64,000 nt of DNA from Symbiodinium natans (lineage: Eukaryota > Sar > Dinophyceae > Suessiales > Symbiodiniaceae), in assembly GCA_905221605.1 (NCBI GenBank), contig CAJNDS010002489.1, positions 1 through 64,000 on the forward strand. Reading direction: 5' to 3'. Below, in pieces: positions 1-10,341 of this stretch (positions are counted from its first letter, which is position 1; each line of letters begins with the position of its first letter). Under the pieces are notes generated by a model. It was not told where the DNA came from, did no database searches, and saw nothing but the letters and a program-made list of their open reading frames with translations. The position numbers and the translations under genes are program-made.

Positions 1-29
1 AAAAAAAAAAAACGAAAAAAAAAAAAAAA

Positions 30-97
<68 letters not shown>

Positions 98-2375
98 ACA
101 AAAAACAAAGAAAGCAACCGAGAATCCTATAGCCCATTATTATGGAAGAATCTTTTTTCCTCCCCCCAAAGTCATTCCCTTAGCGACGATTCGTGGACGA
201 TGGGTGGAAAAAAAAAAAAATTGATCGATATTTCCAATTCCCCTTATTTTCGAAACTTTTCTATCCAATTTCCCCATCTTACATTCCATTTCTATTATGA
301 AATTTGAACCTGGATATTCGAAAAATCATTAAATGGTAAATATATTTTGCTACCCAATCTCGATCTTTTTCGTCCTCATTCGTCCGATTTCTTTTTTTTA
401 TTTTTGTTTTTTTTTTTTGCTTAATTCTAAGAGATATGATAATTCCGAATGCCATCCCTCTTTCGAGATACGAATCTTCCCTCACGATTCCCCAATGAAT
501 ATATATCCAATTTGAATTATAATATAATATATTATATTATCAATTTTTTTAATTATTAATTAAAAATTATATCATAAATTATTATTATTATTTGCAGAAA
601 TTTATTCTCCCATATTCCCGGACATCCCCCGATAGATATATTCTCTTCATATATATCCCATTTCCATCATTTTCGAATCGGATCAACGAATCTTTCTTGA
701 AAAGACGATCCTCTATCGAGATCCATTATGATTTATTTAGATTTATATTTAAATATTATCGGGTGACCCATCTCGCTGAAGATGATATGAAAAGAAATAT
801 TAGAAGATCCATTCATGAATATAAAAGATAATTTATCTCGGATATCTTGAATCAATTTATCATTTCTTTTGCAGGGGACTTCTCCATCAATAAGGACGTC
901 GCCGGCAATCGTGAAACCCTTTCATTAATCATCCATAAAAGATTTCTCGTATTCAATCGTAGATCCTCTATCCTTCCCAATAATCGTAAGATATGGGGAG
1001 CTTTTAATTTATTGTAGATCCTGCAATCATTTATCCCATATTTTTCCTTCTATTTTCTTCTTTTCTCTGATATTCTTTGAATTATATCATTAATAGAATA
1101 CAAGATTTTCCTCTCTCTCTCTTTTCCTCTCTCTCTCTTGCTCTTTCTCTCTTCGATCTATTATTCGATCTCGAATCAATCTAGATTTTAATATTCTCCA
1201 TAATTTTCATTATTCCTATATTGCCATAAATCAATCAAGATGATATTTGGATTAGGAATATCCATAACCCAATTATGATGATATCTATGATCTATATATT
1301 TTCTAGATTCGAATATTCGAAATATATTCATTTCTTTTTTCTAATCCATTCTAAGAAGAAATTTTCTATGAATTCAAATTTTATTATGCCCATGATATTA
1401 TCTATCCTAATGAGAAAAGAATATCCATGATCCAAATATGATGATATCCTAATATTCGATTCCGAGAAAATTATATTTTCTTGATAGAAATGAATAATTT
1501 TATTTATCTTTACAACCTTTAAATATATTAAGAATAGAAAAATATCATGTCTCATCATTAATAATTAGGATCTAAATATAACCATTCCCATTTATTAATA
1601 AGATCATATTTCCATAGATTCCTTCTAGATCCAACAAAAGCATTTAAAGAAATTAATTATAACCATTTTTATTTATGATCAGAATCAAATCCCATTCGTA
1701 ATATGAATAAAATGAATGAAATAGATAGAAAGAAGAGAAATATCAAATGGTCAGAATCAATTTTGAAAAAAAAATTCCAAAATAATCTGAAATCTATCGA
1801 GATTAAATATTACTCAAAGATTAAGAAATCAGAATTGCAATGAAATAGAAATCATTTTAAAGAAGAAAATATCTATAATCCACAACGAATATATTATTAA
1901 AAGAAGAATTCATCTCAAATTTCATCTAATTTGTCTTCGAATCCATGAACTTTTAAATTAATAATCAAATATCCCCAAAAAAATCGAATCATTCCCATCA
2001 ATTGCCCTCTTCTTATCTGAATTATCAGTTACTATATTTATATTGCGTTATTTAATGATTGCTCATTTTATATTCCGAGATAACGTAGATGTTCCCTCCA
2101 TTAATATTTCCATTTTTCTTCTTGAGATATCATCGTAAGAATCGAATCTGATGAAAGTGTGATAATGATATTTGCGTTTGATTTCTATGAATATTTGATC
2201 ATTTCTTCGATGGTAGGTATCTCTCGAAATTGATAATGGGATCCATCATTATTCTATCTCTCCATCTTCCTTCCAGATGTTTGGGATGGATGAGATTGAA
2301 ATCTCGATTCATTCCTTTAATTGAAAATATTTTTTTATATATAGAGAAATGAGGAGTATATTTTCCCCGTATGTC
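1..2375. other. AT-rich segment of possible foreign origin
   Basis: This stretch opens with about 96 bases of almost pure A and stays very AT-rich, with AT, poly-T and CT microsatellites. It has none of the telomeric-type repeats or hairpin elements that fill the rest of the window. The ORFs are short (at most 79 codons) and of low complexity. Two pyrimidine tracts ending in TTTGCAG (near 590 and 870) look like splice acceptors; the second leads into a less AT-rich patch (875-920), so a small foreign exon is possible. Composition changes abruptly around 2370-2390. It could be contamination joined in assembly, an integrated element, or a true AT-rich island. I assign no gene. Confidence 0.6.
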
Positions 2376-2607
2376 TGCAGGGGACATTCGCGCGTGGCTC
2401 TGGATTCATCAATGGTTTTGGGTTCCCGACGCCTGGCACTTCCCACCGGCTCGCTGGGACGTCGAAGCTCAGTTGATCTGAGTTGCGTCCCTTAAGGAAG
2501 CCACCCGAAGAGATACTAAAGAAACCTGGGCACATAAGTGGCCAACTGCTTTCGCTCAGTGCCCAAGGCTCCAGGAAAACGATGTGGATAATAAATCTGC
2601 AAGGGAT

Positions 2608-3039
2608 CTAGCGAGAAGCTTTTGCCTTGGCTTTGGCAGCCCCTGGTCTCCGCACCACGTCAGTGCCCGTGGTGAACTTTCTCAGGAACTCATCACGGAC
2701 CTTGGGATCCGCCATGTCCTCCATCTGCACTAGGACCGTCTTGTCTGCAAAGCGGCGCTCGGGGAATGCTTCCTTCAGGCAGCTCAGGCGACGATTGTCC
2801 AAGCTCCAAGCCATGTCCATGTACTCGACGACACGCATAGGAGGAAGCTCGTCAGCACACATGCCCTTGCGAAGCTTGTCCACTGTTTCTTGCAAAGTGC
2901 GGCCGTCGCGAAAGTGTGCCGCAATGCTGTTTTGAGTAAAGCGGATGGTGTGCAGCAGCAACCGCCTCCGCCGAGTCTCAAATAACCGGCGCTGGGTGGT
3001 GTGGCATGATGCAGAAGTGGTTTCCACGGTGGCTTCGTC
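2608..3039 (-). CDS. 3'-terminal exon, ParB/sulfiredoxin-like domain protein
   Basis: The exon starts after a good acceptor (GTGCAG before GACGAAGCC) and runs 144 codons to a TAG at 2608. Its core reads IRFTQNSI, then FRDGR, LPPMRVVEY and WSLDNRRL, and it ends in a basic Ala/Lys tail. A helix followed by PP-x-x-V and a xLDNRRL turn resembles the ParB/sulfiredoxin-like fold, and I know this arrangement as a common dinoflagellate module. That assignment is from memory of the pattern, not a search. The first ~18 codons (to HTTQRR) lie inside tandem repeat copy 1; the domain itself lies outside it. Upstream exons probably lie in the repeat array. Catalytic function is unknown. Confidence 0.55.
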   Translation of the reverse strand, partial: DEATVETTSASCHTTQRRLFETRRRRLLLHTIRFTQNSIAAHFRDGRTLQETVDKLRKGMCADELPPMRVVEYMDMAWSLDNRRLSCLKEAFPERRFADKTVLVQMEDMADPKVRDEFLRKFTTGTDVVRRPGAAKAKAKASR

Positions 3040-3179
3040 CTGCACGTGACAAAGAAGTCTTAAGAGACTGACCGAGAACGGCAACGAAGAGTTCTTTCAG
3101 AGATCATGCTGCCACATGCTTTCTGCCCATGAACAGCGTGGACCAGACTGTAGACGGTTCGAAGCTCAACATCTAAGGA

Positions 3180-3469
3180 AACGGGCTAGCTTCATCCGAT
3201 AGAAGCACAGCTGATCTGAAGAGGGCATCCAACCGGTTGTCTCCATTCTCATCGCGTGCTTGCCTGCGGAATCAAAATGGACCGTGTATGTGATTGCGCT
3301 GGTCCTCTGCAGGCAATGAGACCAACGCCGATTCCACCATGGCCAGGGCAAGGTATGTGGAATCATCTGCGCCGTTCATCATAAAAGAATCACCCTGGTC
3401 GACGAAGCCAGCCTTGATGCTCGCGGCATGCAAGGCTTCAACAACAAGACCCTGCCACGTCTCACACAA
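3180..3469 (-). CDS. Repeat-unit coding segment C, copy 1
   Basis: This segment corresponds to the 4366-4662 and 5422-5718 frames of the other copies. It contains QGLVVEALHAASIKAGFVDQ and FMMNGADDSTY, giving a small acidic alpha/beta-looking domain. After HIHGPF a TGA interrupts the frame where the other copies read through, because of a 3-bp insertion, so copy 1 may be a decayed version or splice differently. It starts after an acceptor-like TGTGTGAG. Function is unknown. Confidence 0.35.
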
Positions 3470-3657
3470 CGTGTCAGTAATGCGTCAGTTATATCATGAG
3501 TATTATTGCCTATTGCTATGACTATGTATATTGTGTGACTCGGATTATTATTGTACAGTATTGTTATTTTGCTATTGTATCTGTATAGTGGGATAGTGGT
3601 ATAGTAGCATGTCACATGCTCGCCATGCACGTGCGGCTAACGCGGCTTAAACTAACC

Positions 3658-4140
3658 CTACTTCGGCCCAGCAGCATGCTCCAAAAGCTGAAAGCACGGG
3701 ACATCCAGCTTTGACTCCAGAACAAGCAGTCTCTTCGTGAGCGTGCAATTTGTGGGCTCCTCTCCAGGTTGCGCGTGCTTCAGGAGAAGTGCCCGGAGGT
3801 TCCACAATCGAGCTCGTCGCGTGGACAGCGGATCCGGGGAAGCCATGATGTCGTCCAGCGCTTTGTCTATGCCTGATGGACTATTAAAAACAGCCTTCTA
3901 CGCTGATGCCTCATGCCTTGCTTTCATGTGGAGCAAATGTGGCTTGAAACTTGAATGTGCAAAGCATGCTGTTCCTGCAGTGGTTGAAGGTGGAGGTGAC
4001 ACTGGCGGGGAAACATCTTCGTCGTCAGCAGCAAGGGCCGTCCACGATGCCGTGCTCTCTGTCTCTGCACCTGCAGTTTGCACAGATGTCAAGCAACTAG
4101 CCAAACATGGTGGCAATCCAATCGCGAGCACCAGAAGCAC
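3658..4140 (-). CDS. Repeat-unit coding segments A and B, copy 1
   Basis: Two overlapping minus-strand reading frames form this block. Segment A (3898-4140) begins with a hydrophobic stretch, LLVLAIGLPPCLASCLTSV, then an acidic and Pro-rich part (DDEDVSPPVSPPPS). Segment B (3658-3846) is helical and Leu/Arg-rich (STRRARLWNLRALLLKHAQ) and ends at GCCGAA followed by GTAGGG, a plausible GT donor. The frame changes between A and B, so a short intron or a frameshift separates them. The hydrophobic start could be a signal peptide or a membrane segment. I recognise no family. Confidence 0.4.
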
Positions 4141-4365
4141 CTAGACACGCAGACCCTGGGCCTGTCTGTGCGTATCGCCCCAGCCGAGGCTCAACCAACT
4201 GGCGCTGGGTGGTGTGGCATGATGCAGAAGTGGAGGCCGCGTGGGCTCCGTCCTGACCGAGAACGGCCACTTAGATGGGTTCCAGGATTCTGCGCAGGAA
4301 CATGCTTTCTGCCCACGCTGTATCAGACTGCAGACGGTTCGAACCTCAACATCTAAGGAAACGGG

Positions 4366-4662
4366 CTAGCGGCTAGCTTTATCCGATAGAAGCACAGCTG
4401 ATCTGAAGAGGGCACCCAACTGGTTGTCTTTACTCTCGTCGCGTGCTTGCCTGCGGGAAAATGGACCGTGTGTGTGCTTGCGCTTGATTTGCTGGTCCTC
4501 TGGAGGCAGTGAGACCAACGCTGCGTCCACCATGCCCAGGACGTAGTATGTGGAATCATCTGCGCCGTTCATCATAAAAGAATCGCCCTGGTCGACGAAG
4601 CCAGCCTTGGTGCTCGCTGCATACAAGGCTTCAACAACAAGACCCTGCCACATCTCACACAA
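4366..4662 (-). CDS. Repeat-unit coding segment C, copy 2
   Basis: An open frame of about 90 codons holds WQGLVVEALYAASTKAGFVD, FMMNGADDSTYYV and a basic linker (QQIKRKHTHG). It most likely begins after the acceptor-like TGTGTGAG upstream, because the GT at the end of segment B (position 4717) would join to it. Conservation of the frame across the copies favours real coding. I do not recognise the family. Confidence 0.4.
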   Translation of the reverse strand: MCEMWQGLVVEALYAASTKAGFVDQGDSFMMNGADDSTYYVLGMVDAALVSLPPEDQQIKRKHTHGPFSRRQARDESKDNQLGALFRSAVLLSDKASR

Positions 4663-4706
4663 CGTGTCACATCCTCGCCATAGACGTGCGGCTAACGCGG
4701 CTCAAG

Positions 4707-5196
4707 CTAGCCCCACTTCGGCCCAGCAGCATGCTCCAAAAGCTGAAAGCACGGGACATCCAGCTTTGACTCCAGAACAAGCAGTCTCTTCGTGAGCGTA
4801 CAATTTGTGGCCTCCTCTCCAGGTTGCGCGTGCTTCAGGAGAAGTGCCCGGAGGTTCCTCAATCGAGCTCGTCGCGTGGACAACGGTTCCGGGGAAGCCA
4901 TGATGTCGTCCAGCGCTTTGTCTATGCCTGCCGGACTATTAAAAAATAGCCTTCTACGCTGATGCCTCATGCCTTGCTTTCATGTGGAGCAAGTGTGGCT
5001 TGAAACTTGAATGTGCAAAGCATGCTGTTCCTGCAGTCGTTGAAGGTGGAGGTGACACTGGCGGGGAAACATCTTCGTCGTCAGCAGAAAGGACCGTCCA
5101 CCATGCCGTGCTCTCTGTCTCTGCACCTGCAGTTTGCACAGATGTCAAGCAACTAGCCAAACATGGTGGCAATCCAATCGCGAGCACCAGAAGCAC
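4707..5196 (-). CDS. Repeat-unit coding segments A and B, copy 2
   Basis: Segment A (4954-5196) has the hydrophobic LLVLAIGLPPCLASCLTSV start and a Ser/Pro acidic linker. Segment B (4707-4970) reads FFNSPAGIDKALDDIMASP followed by a Leu/Arg-rich helix. The two frames overlap by a few codons, so a small intron or frameshift lies between them. Segment B ends just before GTGGGGCTAG, probably a donor leading to segment C. Whether the three units are exons of one protein or three small genes cannot be decided from sequence alone. Confidence 0.4.
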
Positions 5197-5421
5197 CTAG
5201 ACACGCAGACCCTGGGCCTGTCTGTGCGTATCGCCCCAGCCGAGGCTCAACCAACTGGCGCTGGGTGGTGTGGCATGATGCAGAAGTGGAGGCCGCGTGG
5301 GCTCCGTCCTGACCGAGAACGGCCACTTAGATGGGTTCCAGGATTCTGCGCAGGAACATGCTTTCTGCCCACGCTGTATCAGACTGCAGACGGTTCGAAC
5401 CTCAACATCTAAGGAAACGGG

Positions 5422-5718
5422 CTAGCGGCTAGCTTTATCCGATAGAAGCACAGCTGATCTGAAGAGGGCACCCAACTGGTTGTCTTTACTCTCGTCGCGT
5501 GCTTGCCTGCGGGAAAATGGACCGTGTGTGTGCTTGCGCTTGATTTGCTGGTCCTCTGGAGGCAGTGAGACCAACGCTGCGTCCACCATGCGCAGGACGT
5601 AGTATGTGGAATCATCTGCGCCGTTCATCATAAAAGAATCGCCCTGGTCGACGAAGCCAGCCTTGGTGCTCGCTGCATACAAGGCTTCAACAACAAGACC
5701 CTGCCACATCTCACACAA
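5422..5718 (-). CDS. Repeat-unit coding segment C, copy 3
   Basis: The protein differs from the copy 2 segment by one residue (VLRMVDAAL against VLGMVDAAL), caused by the single noted base change. Structure and uncertainties are as for copy 2. Confidence 0.4.
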   Translation of the reverse strand: MCEMWQGLVVEALYAASTKAGFVDQGDSFMMNGADDSTYYVLRMVDAALVSLPPEDQQIKRKHTHGPFSRRQARDESKDNQLGALFRSAVLLSDKASR

Positions 5719-5762
5719 CGTGTCACATCCTCGCCATAGACGTGCGGCTAACGCGGCTCAAG

Positions 5763-6252
5763 CTAGCCCCACTTCGGCCCAGCAGCATGCTCCAAAAGCT
5801 GAAAGCACGGGACATCCAGCTTTGACTCCAGAACAAGCAGTCTCTTCGTGAGCGTACAATTTGTGGCCTCCTCTCCAGGTTGCGCGTGCTTCAGGAGAAG
5901 TGCCCGGAGGTTCCTCAATCGAGCTCGTCGCGTGGACAACGGTTCCGGGGAAGCCATGATGTCGTCCAGCGCTTTGTCTATGCCTGCCGGACTATTAAAA
6001 AATAGCCTTCTACGCTGATGCCTCATGCCTTGCTTTCATGTGGAGCAAGTGTGGCTTGAAACTTGAATGTGCAAAGCATGCTGTTCCTGCAGTCGTTGAA
6101 GGTGGAGGTGACACTGGCGGGGAAACATCTTCGTCGTCAGCAGAAAGGACCGTCCACCATGCCGTGCTCTCTGTCTCTGCACCTGCAGTTTGCACAGATG
6201 TCAAGCAACTAGCCAAACATGGTGGCAATCCAATCGCGAGCACAAGAAGCAC
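5763..6252 (-). CDS. Repeat-unit coding segments A and B, copy 3
   Basis: Segments A (6010-6252) and B (5763-6026) are identical in protein sequence to those of copy 2. Reading 5'->3' on the minus strand, this is the first unit after the Ala/Pro-rich ORF at 6201-6740, so it may be the first repeated exon block of a larger gene. Confidence 0.4.
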
Positions 6253-6740
6253 CTAGACACGCATCCCCCCGGGCCTGTCTGTGCGGGCGGTGATGTCGGG
6301 TATGGGCTACGCACCGCCTCGCCTTGGCCCGCCTGTGCGGGCTGTGACGGCGGGTGTGGTCTGCCAGTTCCGGGTCGGGGCTGGGCAGAAGCGAAGGGTG
6401 TTGCAACCGGGGCTTGGGCAGCCTGAGCAGGTGACTGGCCCAGGGCTGAAGCCAAACTTGATCCTGCTGTGGCACCAAGCGCTGCCACTGTGGCTAGCAT
6501 CGCTGTCCCTCTTGCGTAGGAATCTGGGCTAGCCTCGCGATACACACGGCGCCGGCGGTCATCGGATCTGGGAGCAGCAGCCGCCAGCACGGCAGCAACA
6601 CCCAGTGCTGCACCTGCTGAGGCAGCTGCTGCTTGATACAAGACCGAGGAAGGCGAGGAAGCGCTGCCCTGCTGTGCCACGGATGAACGAACAGGAATTC
6701 CCAATTCACACATGTCGGTGTAGCTGCGCACATGCTCCAA
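6201..6740 (-). CDS. Ala/Pro-rich low-complexity reading frame
   Basis: This 179-codon open frame has an Ala-rich middle (YQAAAASAGAALGVAAVLAA) that could span a membrane, followed by a Pro/Ala/Gln-rich tail in which PPSQPAQAGQG and TSPPAQTGPG repeat. It is in the same frame as the upstream 6744-7145 ORF and separated from it by a single TAG, so the two may be one gene with an intron or a stop mutation at that point. Its 3' end enters repeat copy 3. Low complexity makes the coding status uncertain. Confidence 0.35.
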   Translation of the reverse strand: MEHVRSYTDMCELGIPVRSSVAQQGSASSPSSVLYQAAAASAGAALGVAAVLAAAAPRSDDRRRRVYREASPDSYARGTAMLATVAALGATAGSSLASALGQSPAQAAQAPVATPFASAQPRPGTGRPHPPSQPAQAGQGEAVRSPYPTSPPAQTGPGGCVSRCFLCSRLDCHHVWLVA

Positions 6741-6743
6741 GTA

Positions 6744-7145
6744 CTATGACCCAGATCCCGGGTTCACGCAACCGATCTTTACATTGTTGAGATCAAAGAA
6801 GCCCTGAGGTTTAGGGATGGGAATCCATGCTTGATCCATCTCCCCATTTTCTGGATGACAAAACAAGAAAGTGCCTGTGAGCCGGGTATGTGCGCACAGG
6901 CACAAACCGTGCTTCACGTTCAAGATCTTGAAAGCATGGCCCGAGTGCGTGAGCGACGGAATGATCCACAACTGCCCATCACCATTCGCATTTCCAGGCG
7001 CTAGGAGAGTCAAAGACCCTGACCAACTGTACCCCTCTCCATCTGAATGAAGGCATTGGCACTGCTGCTCATCTCTGTACCACAGGCGAAAAACTGCATT
7101 TTGCTCGAAGGCATCCAGCAGTGACATCCGGGCCATGGCTGGCAC
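6744..7145 (-). CDS. Beta-trefoil (ricin-B-like lectin fold) candidate
   Basis: The 133-codon frame reads FRLWYRDEQQCQCLH, GQLWIIPS, FKILNVKHGLCLCAHT and DQAWIPI. Spaced Q-x-W-type motifs (GQLW and DQAW) followed by short beta-strand patterns are typical of the beta-trefoil carbohydrate-binding fold. This is a fold guess only; no catalytic domain is present. The first Met (7145) has others close behind, so the start is uncertain. It ends at a TAG with the same frame open beyond it, so it may continue into the Ala/Pro-rich segment. Confidence 0.4.
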   Translation of the reverse strand: MPAMARMSLLDAFEQNAVFRLWYRDEQQCQCLHSDGEGYSWSGSLTLLAPGNANGDGQLWIIPSLTHSGHAFKILNVKHGLCLCAHTRLTGTFLFCHPENGEMDQAWIPIPKPQGFFDLNNVKIGCVNPGSGS

Positions 7146-7149
7146 AATG

Positions 7150-8745
7150 CTAAGTGTATTGGCACCACGAACGCGGTGCTAATCGATGAGCTTCCAAGAG
7201 ATCACACCTTCCCGGGGAGTACACTGAAGGTGCCCGTGCAAACCATCAGTCTTTCAACCATGTTAACTTGAGGGGCAGGCCGAGGCCAACGAAAGCTAGC
7301 CCTGAATGTTGCGTGGCTTCCTTCTAGCTAAGGCTCCTTTAAACATACCTGCACCGTACACCCCGACAACAATGCACACAAGACCTCGCCACCAGACTCC
7401 GCAACACCCCCCGCCCCTCCCACACACACCACTCACCACACCAGACCACCCCTTGGACCTGTCTGTCACCTGGGTGTTGGGCTGAAAGTGCAAAGCGTGC
7501 GTGATCACAATCCTTCTTCACTCCGTCCACGCAACCACGGACCACTGACACCACTACCGCAATCCCACACCACCACCAGCACCACACCCTTTTGCATCGC
7601 CATGTGTGGCGTTGTGGTCCGTTTTTGGACAATCTCTGCGCTTGTCTGCGAAACCGCAAAGAATGTCCAAAACAGGTGGTTTCAAGCAGCAAAGCTGAAT
7701 AGCAAGCAAACACCCAGCAACAACATGACATCGTCATCTTTGGCTAGTATCTGGTGAGGTAACCCAGCGTCTAAGCGTTCGGGCATCCCCCCCCTCCACG
7801 ACCCCCCTCAACCCATGCCCACCCCTCTCCCTGCTCCCCCTTTGGTTCAAACCCAATATTCTGGGGATGAAAGTAGAACACTGCAGCTGACGACGTGGGG
7901 GTTTCCCAAACCCAGGAACATCGGACAAAGCTCTTGTAAGTGGAACGACTTTGTTCGCACCAGGATCGCGTTCGGGTCTTGTGCGAGACACCGGCATCCG
8001 GCAGAATATAGTACATCGACACATCTCCAGGTTACACTGGCGGAGGGCATGTCAGGATCCAACCCGACATGCGCCACGTGCGCATGTGGGCCCTGCGGAG
8101 GGGGTTGAGGAACACCTAGTTGAGTCCGAAGTCCACATGCAATGCACTTCAAAAAAGTCCCCTCAAATACATCCAGGGCTAAAACCCGCAAGGCCTCAAA
8201 AAATCCCTGAAGATGGAATGGACCTGGAGAATCCATGAGCTTTGAGTCCTTGGTTTAGGGCATTTTTTTGGGCTGAAGTCTTACGTCCTGGATCGCTCAA
8301 CCCCTCTCTCGCCAGTGTGAGCACCAACTAAAGGAAGTTGGATAGCTACACGGCCACAGCAGCTTGGGAGAAGGGGAATTGAAGGTGTTGAGTAAGAGTC
8401 GTCCCCTTGAGGGCCTTATAAAGCAGCCTTAAACAAAAGAAACACCTTGGGACTTCGCGGGTAGGTTTGAGGATGCCACCGATGAGATGAGAAAACCCTG
8501 CCAGCTTCTCTCGCCTTAAGTTCTTATTCTCGAGCATTACAACGGCCCGAAACCCGAATAAAACCAAAGACTGCTTCGTGCCATGTACGCGCTTGTCTTT
8601 TCAGGGGCGGGCTTGGAGCTAGACCGACTTGCTCTGGTCCCCTTCTCCCTGCGACACGGCTAAGCACCCGGCCATGTGCGTATGTGCATGAAAAAAGCAC
8701 GGCTCTGCTCCGACATGGGGTGCGCAAAACCAAAAGCGCCGTGCT
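7150..8745. other. Intergenic, no supported gene
   Basis: I see CA/CCCCAC-rich sequence (7370-7450) and several overlapping ORFs of 90-130 codons on both strands (the longest on minus, 7847-8236). None has a recognisable domain, and codon patterns do not favour one frame. There is no telomeric array. An unrecognised exon is possible. Confidence 0.4.
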
Positions 8746-8746
8746 G

Positions 8747-8848
8747 CTAGACGTTCCCCTTATACTAACAGCTCCTTACTAGGGATTATAATACCCCCTA
8801 GTATGATCCCTATCAAGGAGCTCTTAGTATAAAAGGGGAACATCCCAG
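8747..8848. mobile_element. Palindromic MITE, TTGGGATGTTCCC family
   Basis: The arms pair around CTTATACTAACAGCTCCTTA and its inverted partner ending GGGGAACATCCCAG. The left tip is mutated (TAGACGTTCCCC). No target duplication is visible here. Confidence 0.7.
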
Positions 8849-8924
8849 CTGCCCGATGTTATCAGCTGACAGTGTTTTTGCATCCCCCGAGGTCGTAGCA
8901 GGGACAAAGGGATGAGACCCTAAG

Positions 8925-9146
8925 CTCTGAAAACCTGAAACCCGAAAACCTGAAAACCTAAAACCCTGAAACCCTAGAACCCTAAAACCCTGAAACCCTA
9001 GAACCCTAAAACCCTGAAACCCTAGAACCCTAAAACCCTGAAACCCTAGAACCCTAAGACCCTGAAACCCTAGAACCCTAAAACCCTGAAACCCTAAAAC
9101 CCTAAAACCCTGAAACCCTAGAACCCTAAAACCCTGAAACCCGAAA
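8925..9146. repeat. Degenerate telomeric array with 24-bp higher-order unit
   Basis: The array is built of 8-bp variants in a fixed order, CCCTGAAA-CCCTAGAA-CCCTAAAA, repeated about seven times. The ordered variants show that it grew by tandem amplification of a 24-bp block, not only by telomerase-like addition of 7-mers. Confidence 0.9.
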
Positions 9147-9848
9147 AGTGAGTCCTCACGGGGCGAAGCTGCAGCGGGGCATCTCAGCCCATGCGGGCCC
9201 AGGGTCTTTGAGCTACAAGGCTCTTTTCAAGATATGGTTGAAAATATGGTTTAGGGTTTAGGGTTTAGGCCTCTTTTTTCTTCTCGGCAATGCAGAGCAC
9301 CCACTCCGGTTCTGACCATCCTAGCCTTAGAGAAAAGCCCCCAGTTCTTCGAAAAGTCTGCCCGACACACCCACACACACACACAGACTTCCCCAAAGCT
9401 GACCCGACCCCGCAGCCCCGGCAGGTTTCACAGGGCCCTCGATCCGCCAAAGAACCCTAAGACTCTAAACCCTAAAAGAAAGAGCAGCGGGTTTCCATTA
9501 CTTCCTGCGAAAAAGGTAGCGGCCGTCAAAAAAAAGGCAAGTTTCACCCGGAAGAGACACATGAAACACCAACGCAAGTGGCACAAAACATTAGCAGCTT
9601 AGAACTTCGCTTGGGGCTGCTCAACTCCTTCCAACACCCATCATACAGTTTCAATAATTTCTGAGGGCTTTGGGCAGCTTAGATTAGGTTTGCCAGGACT
9701 CAAAACCGTTAGCCCTTTGGTCTTAAACCCTAAACCCCTAAAACCCCTTACTGAAGCCTAAGCCCCTAAAGCCTAAACTCCGCCGCTGCTTGCCAGGAGG
9801 CGCCTTCAACCCTTTAACGCCCTTTGACCGAACCTGGTAGCTGTTTCG

Positions 9849-10008
9849 GGCTAAACCCTAAAACCCTAAAACCCTAAAACCCTAAAACCCTAAAACCCTA
9901 AAACCCTAAAACCCTAAAACCCTCAAACCCTAAAACTTTAAAACCCTAAACCCCTAAAACCCTAAAACCCTAACACCCTAAAACATCCTAAAACCCTAAA
10001 ACCCTAAA
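9849..10008. repeat. CCCTAAAA 8-mer array
   Basis: About 18 tandem 8-bp units (CCCTAAAA), one A longer than the usual 7-mer, with a few variants toward the right end. Confidence 0.9.
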
Positions 10009-10319
10009 GGGTTCACGGTTCAGGGGATTTCGTGCGATCCTAAGTGCCACAAGGGGCCCGAGCCTTGTAAGCCCCTGAAAGCCAGGAACTTTCAAGCTGG
10101 CGTTTAGGGGTTTAGGGTTTAGGGTTTACTCGCTGAGATTGATGGCTTGGGGTTTCACACGGAAACGCGCTGACGCCCCAAAACCATCGCGAACAACGCC
10201 AACACGCGAGCGTCGCGAACACAGCGAACAGGGCATCGGAGAGTTTAGGGTTAAGCCCTTTTAGGTTTTCGGACGAAATCCTTTCAAAACATGATCCCCT
10301 GAAACCCAAGAGCCCGGGA

Positions 10320-10341
10320 TATATATATATATATATATATG
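10320..10341. repeat. (AT)n microsatellite
   Basis: Eleven TA/AT dinucleotides in a row. Similar short AT runs occur near 33196, 40006 and 43314. Confidence 0.9.

Larger units (their letters stand above)
2988..4200. repeat. Tandem duplication, copy 1 (diverged)
   Basis: This copy aligns with the units starting at 4201 and 5257 from the shared GGCGCTGGGTGG boundary. It is the most diverged: about 140 bp of AT-rich sequence are inserted near 3477-3617, an extra 3 bp near 3270 create an in-frame TGA in the minus-strand reading, and there are scattered substitutions. It carries the same minus-strand coding segments as copies 2 and 3 (3898-4140, 3658-3846, 3272-3469). Confidence 0.85.
4201..5256. 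repeat. Tandem duplication, copy 2 (1,056 bp)
   Basis: This is a direct repeat with a period of exactly 1,056 bp relative to copy 3. Over the compared region the only difference I noticed is one base (ATGCCCAGG at 4529 against ATGCGCAGG at 5585). Such near identity means either a very recent duplication with gene conversion, or an assembly duplication. Confidence 0.9.
5257..6270. repeat. Tandem duplication, copy 3 (3' end truncated)
   Basis: This copy is almost identical to copy 2 up to about 6265. There, AGACCCTGGGCCTG of copy 2 is replaced by TCCCCCCGGGCCTG and the sequence enters a GC-rich Pro/Ala-coding region. The array therefore ends inside a unit. Confidence 0.88.

Noticed and set aside
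1-96. Poly-A as a retrotransposon or cDNA tail
   Set aside because: No coding or element sequence adjoins it; more likely a contig-end homopolymer or part of the AT-rich segment.
6209-6532. Several other ORFs of 80-90 codons over the Ala/Pro-rich segment
   Set aside because: They are shadows of the same GC-rich low-complexity DNA in other frames.
8925-9146. CRISPR-like array
   Set aside because: Units are contiguous 8-bp telomeric variants without spacers in a eukaryotic context.
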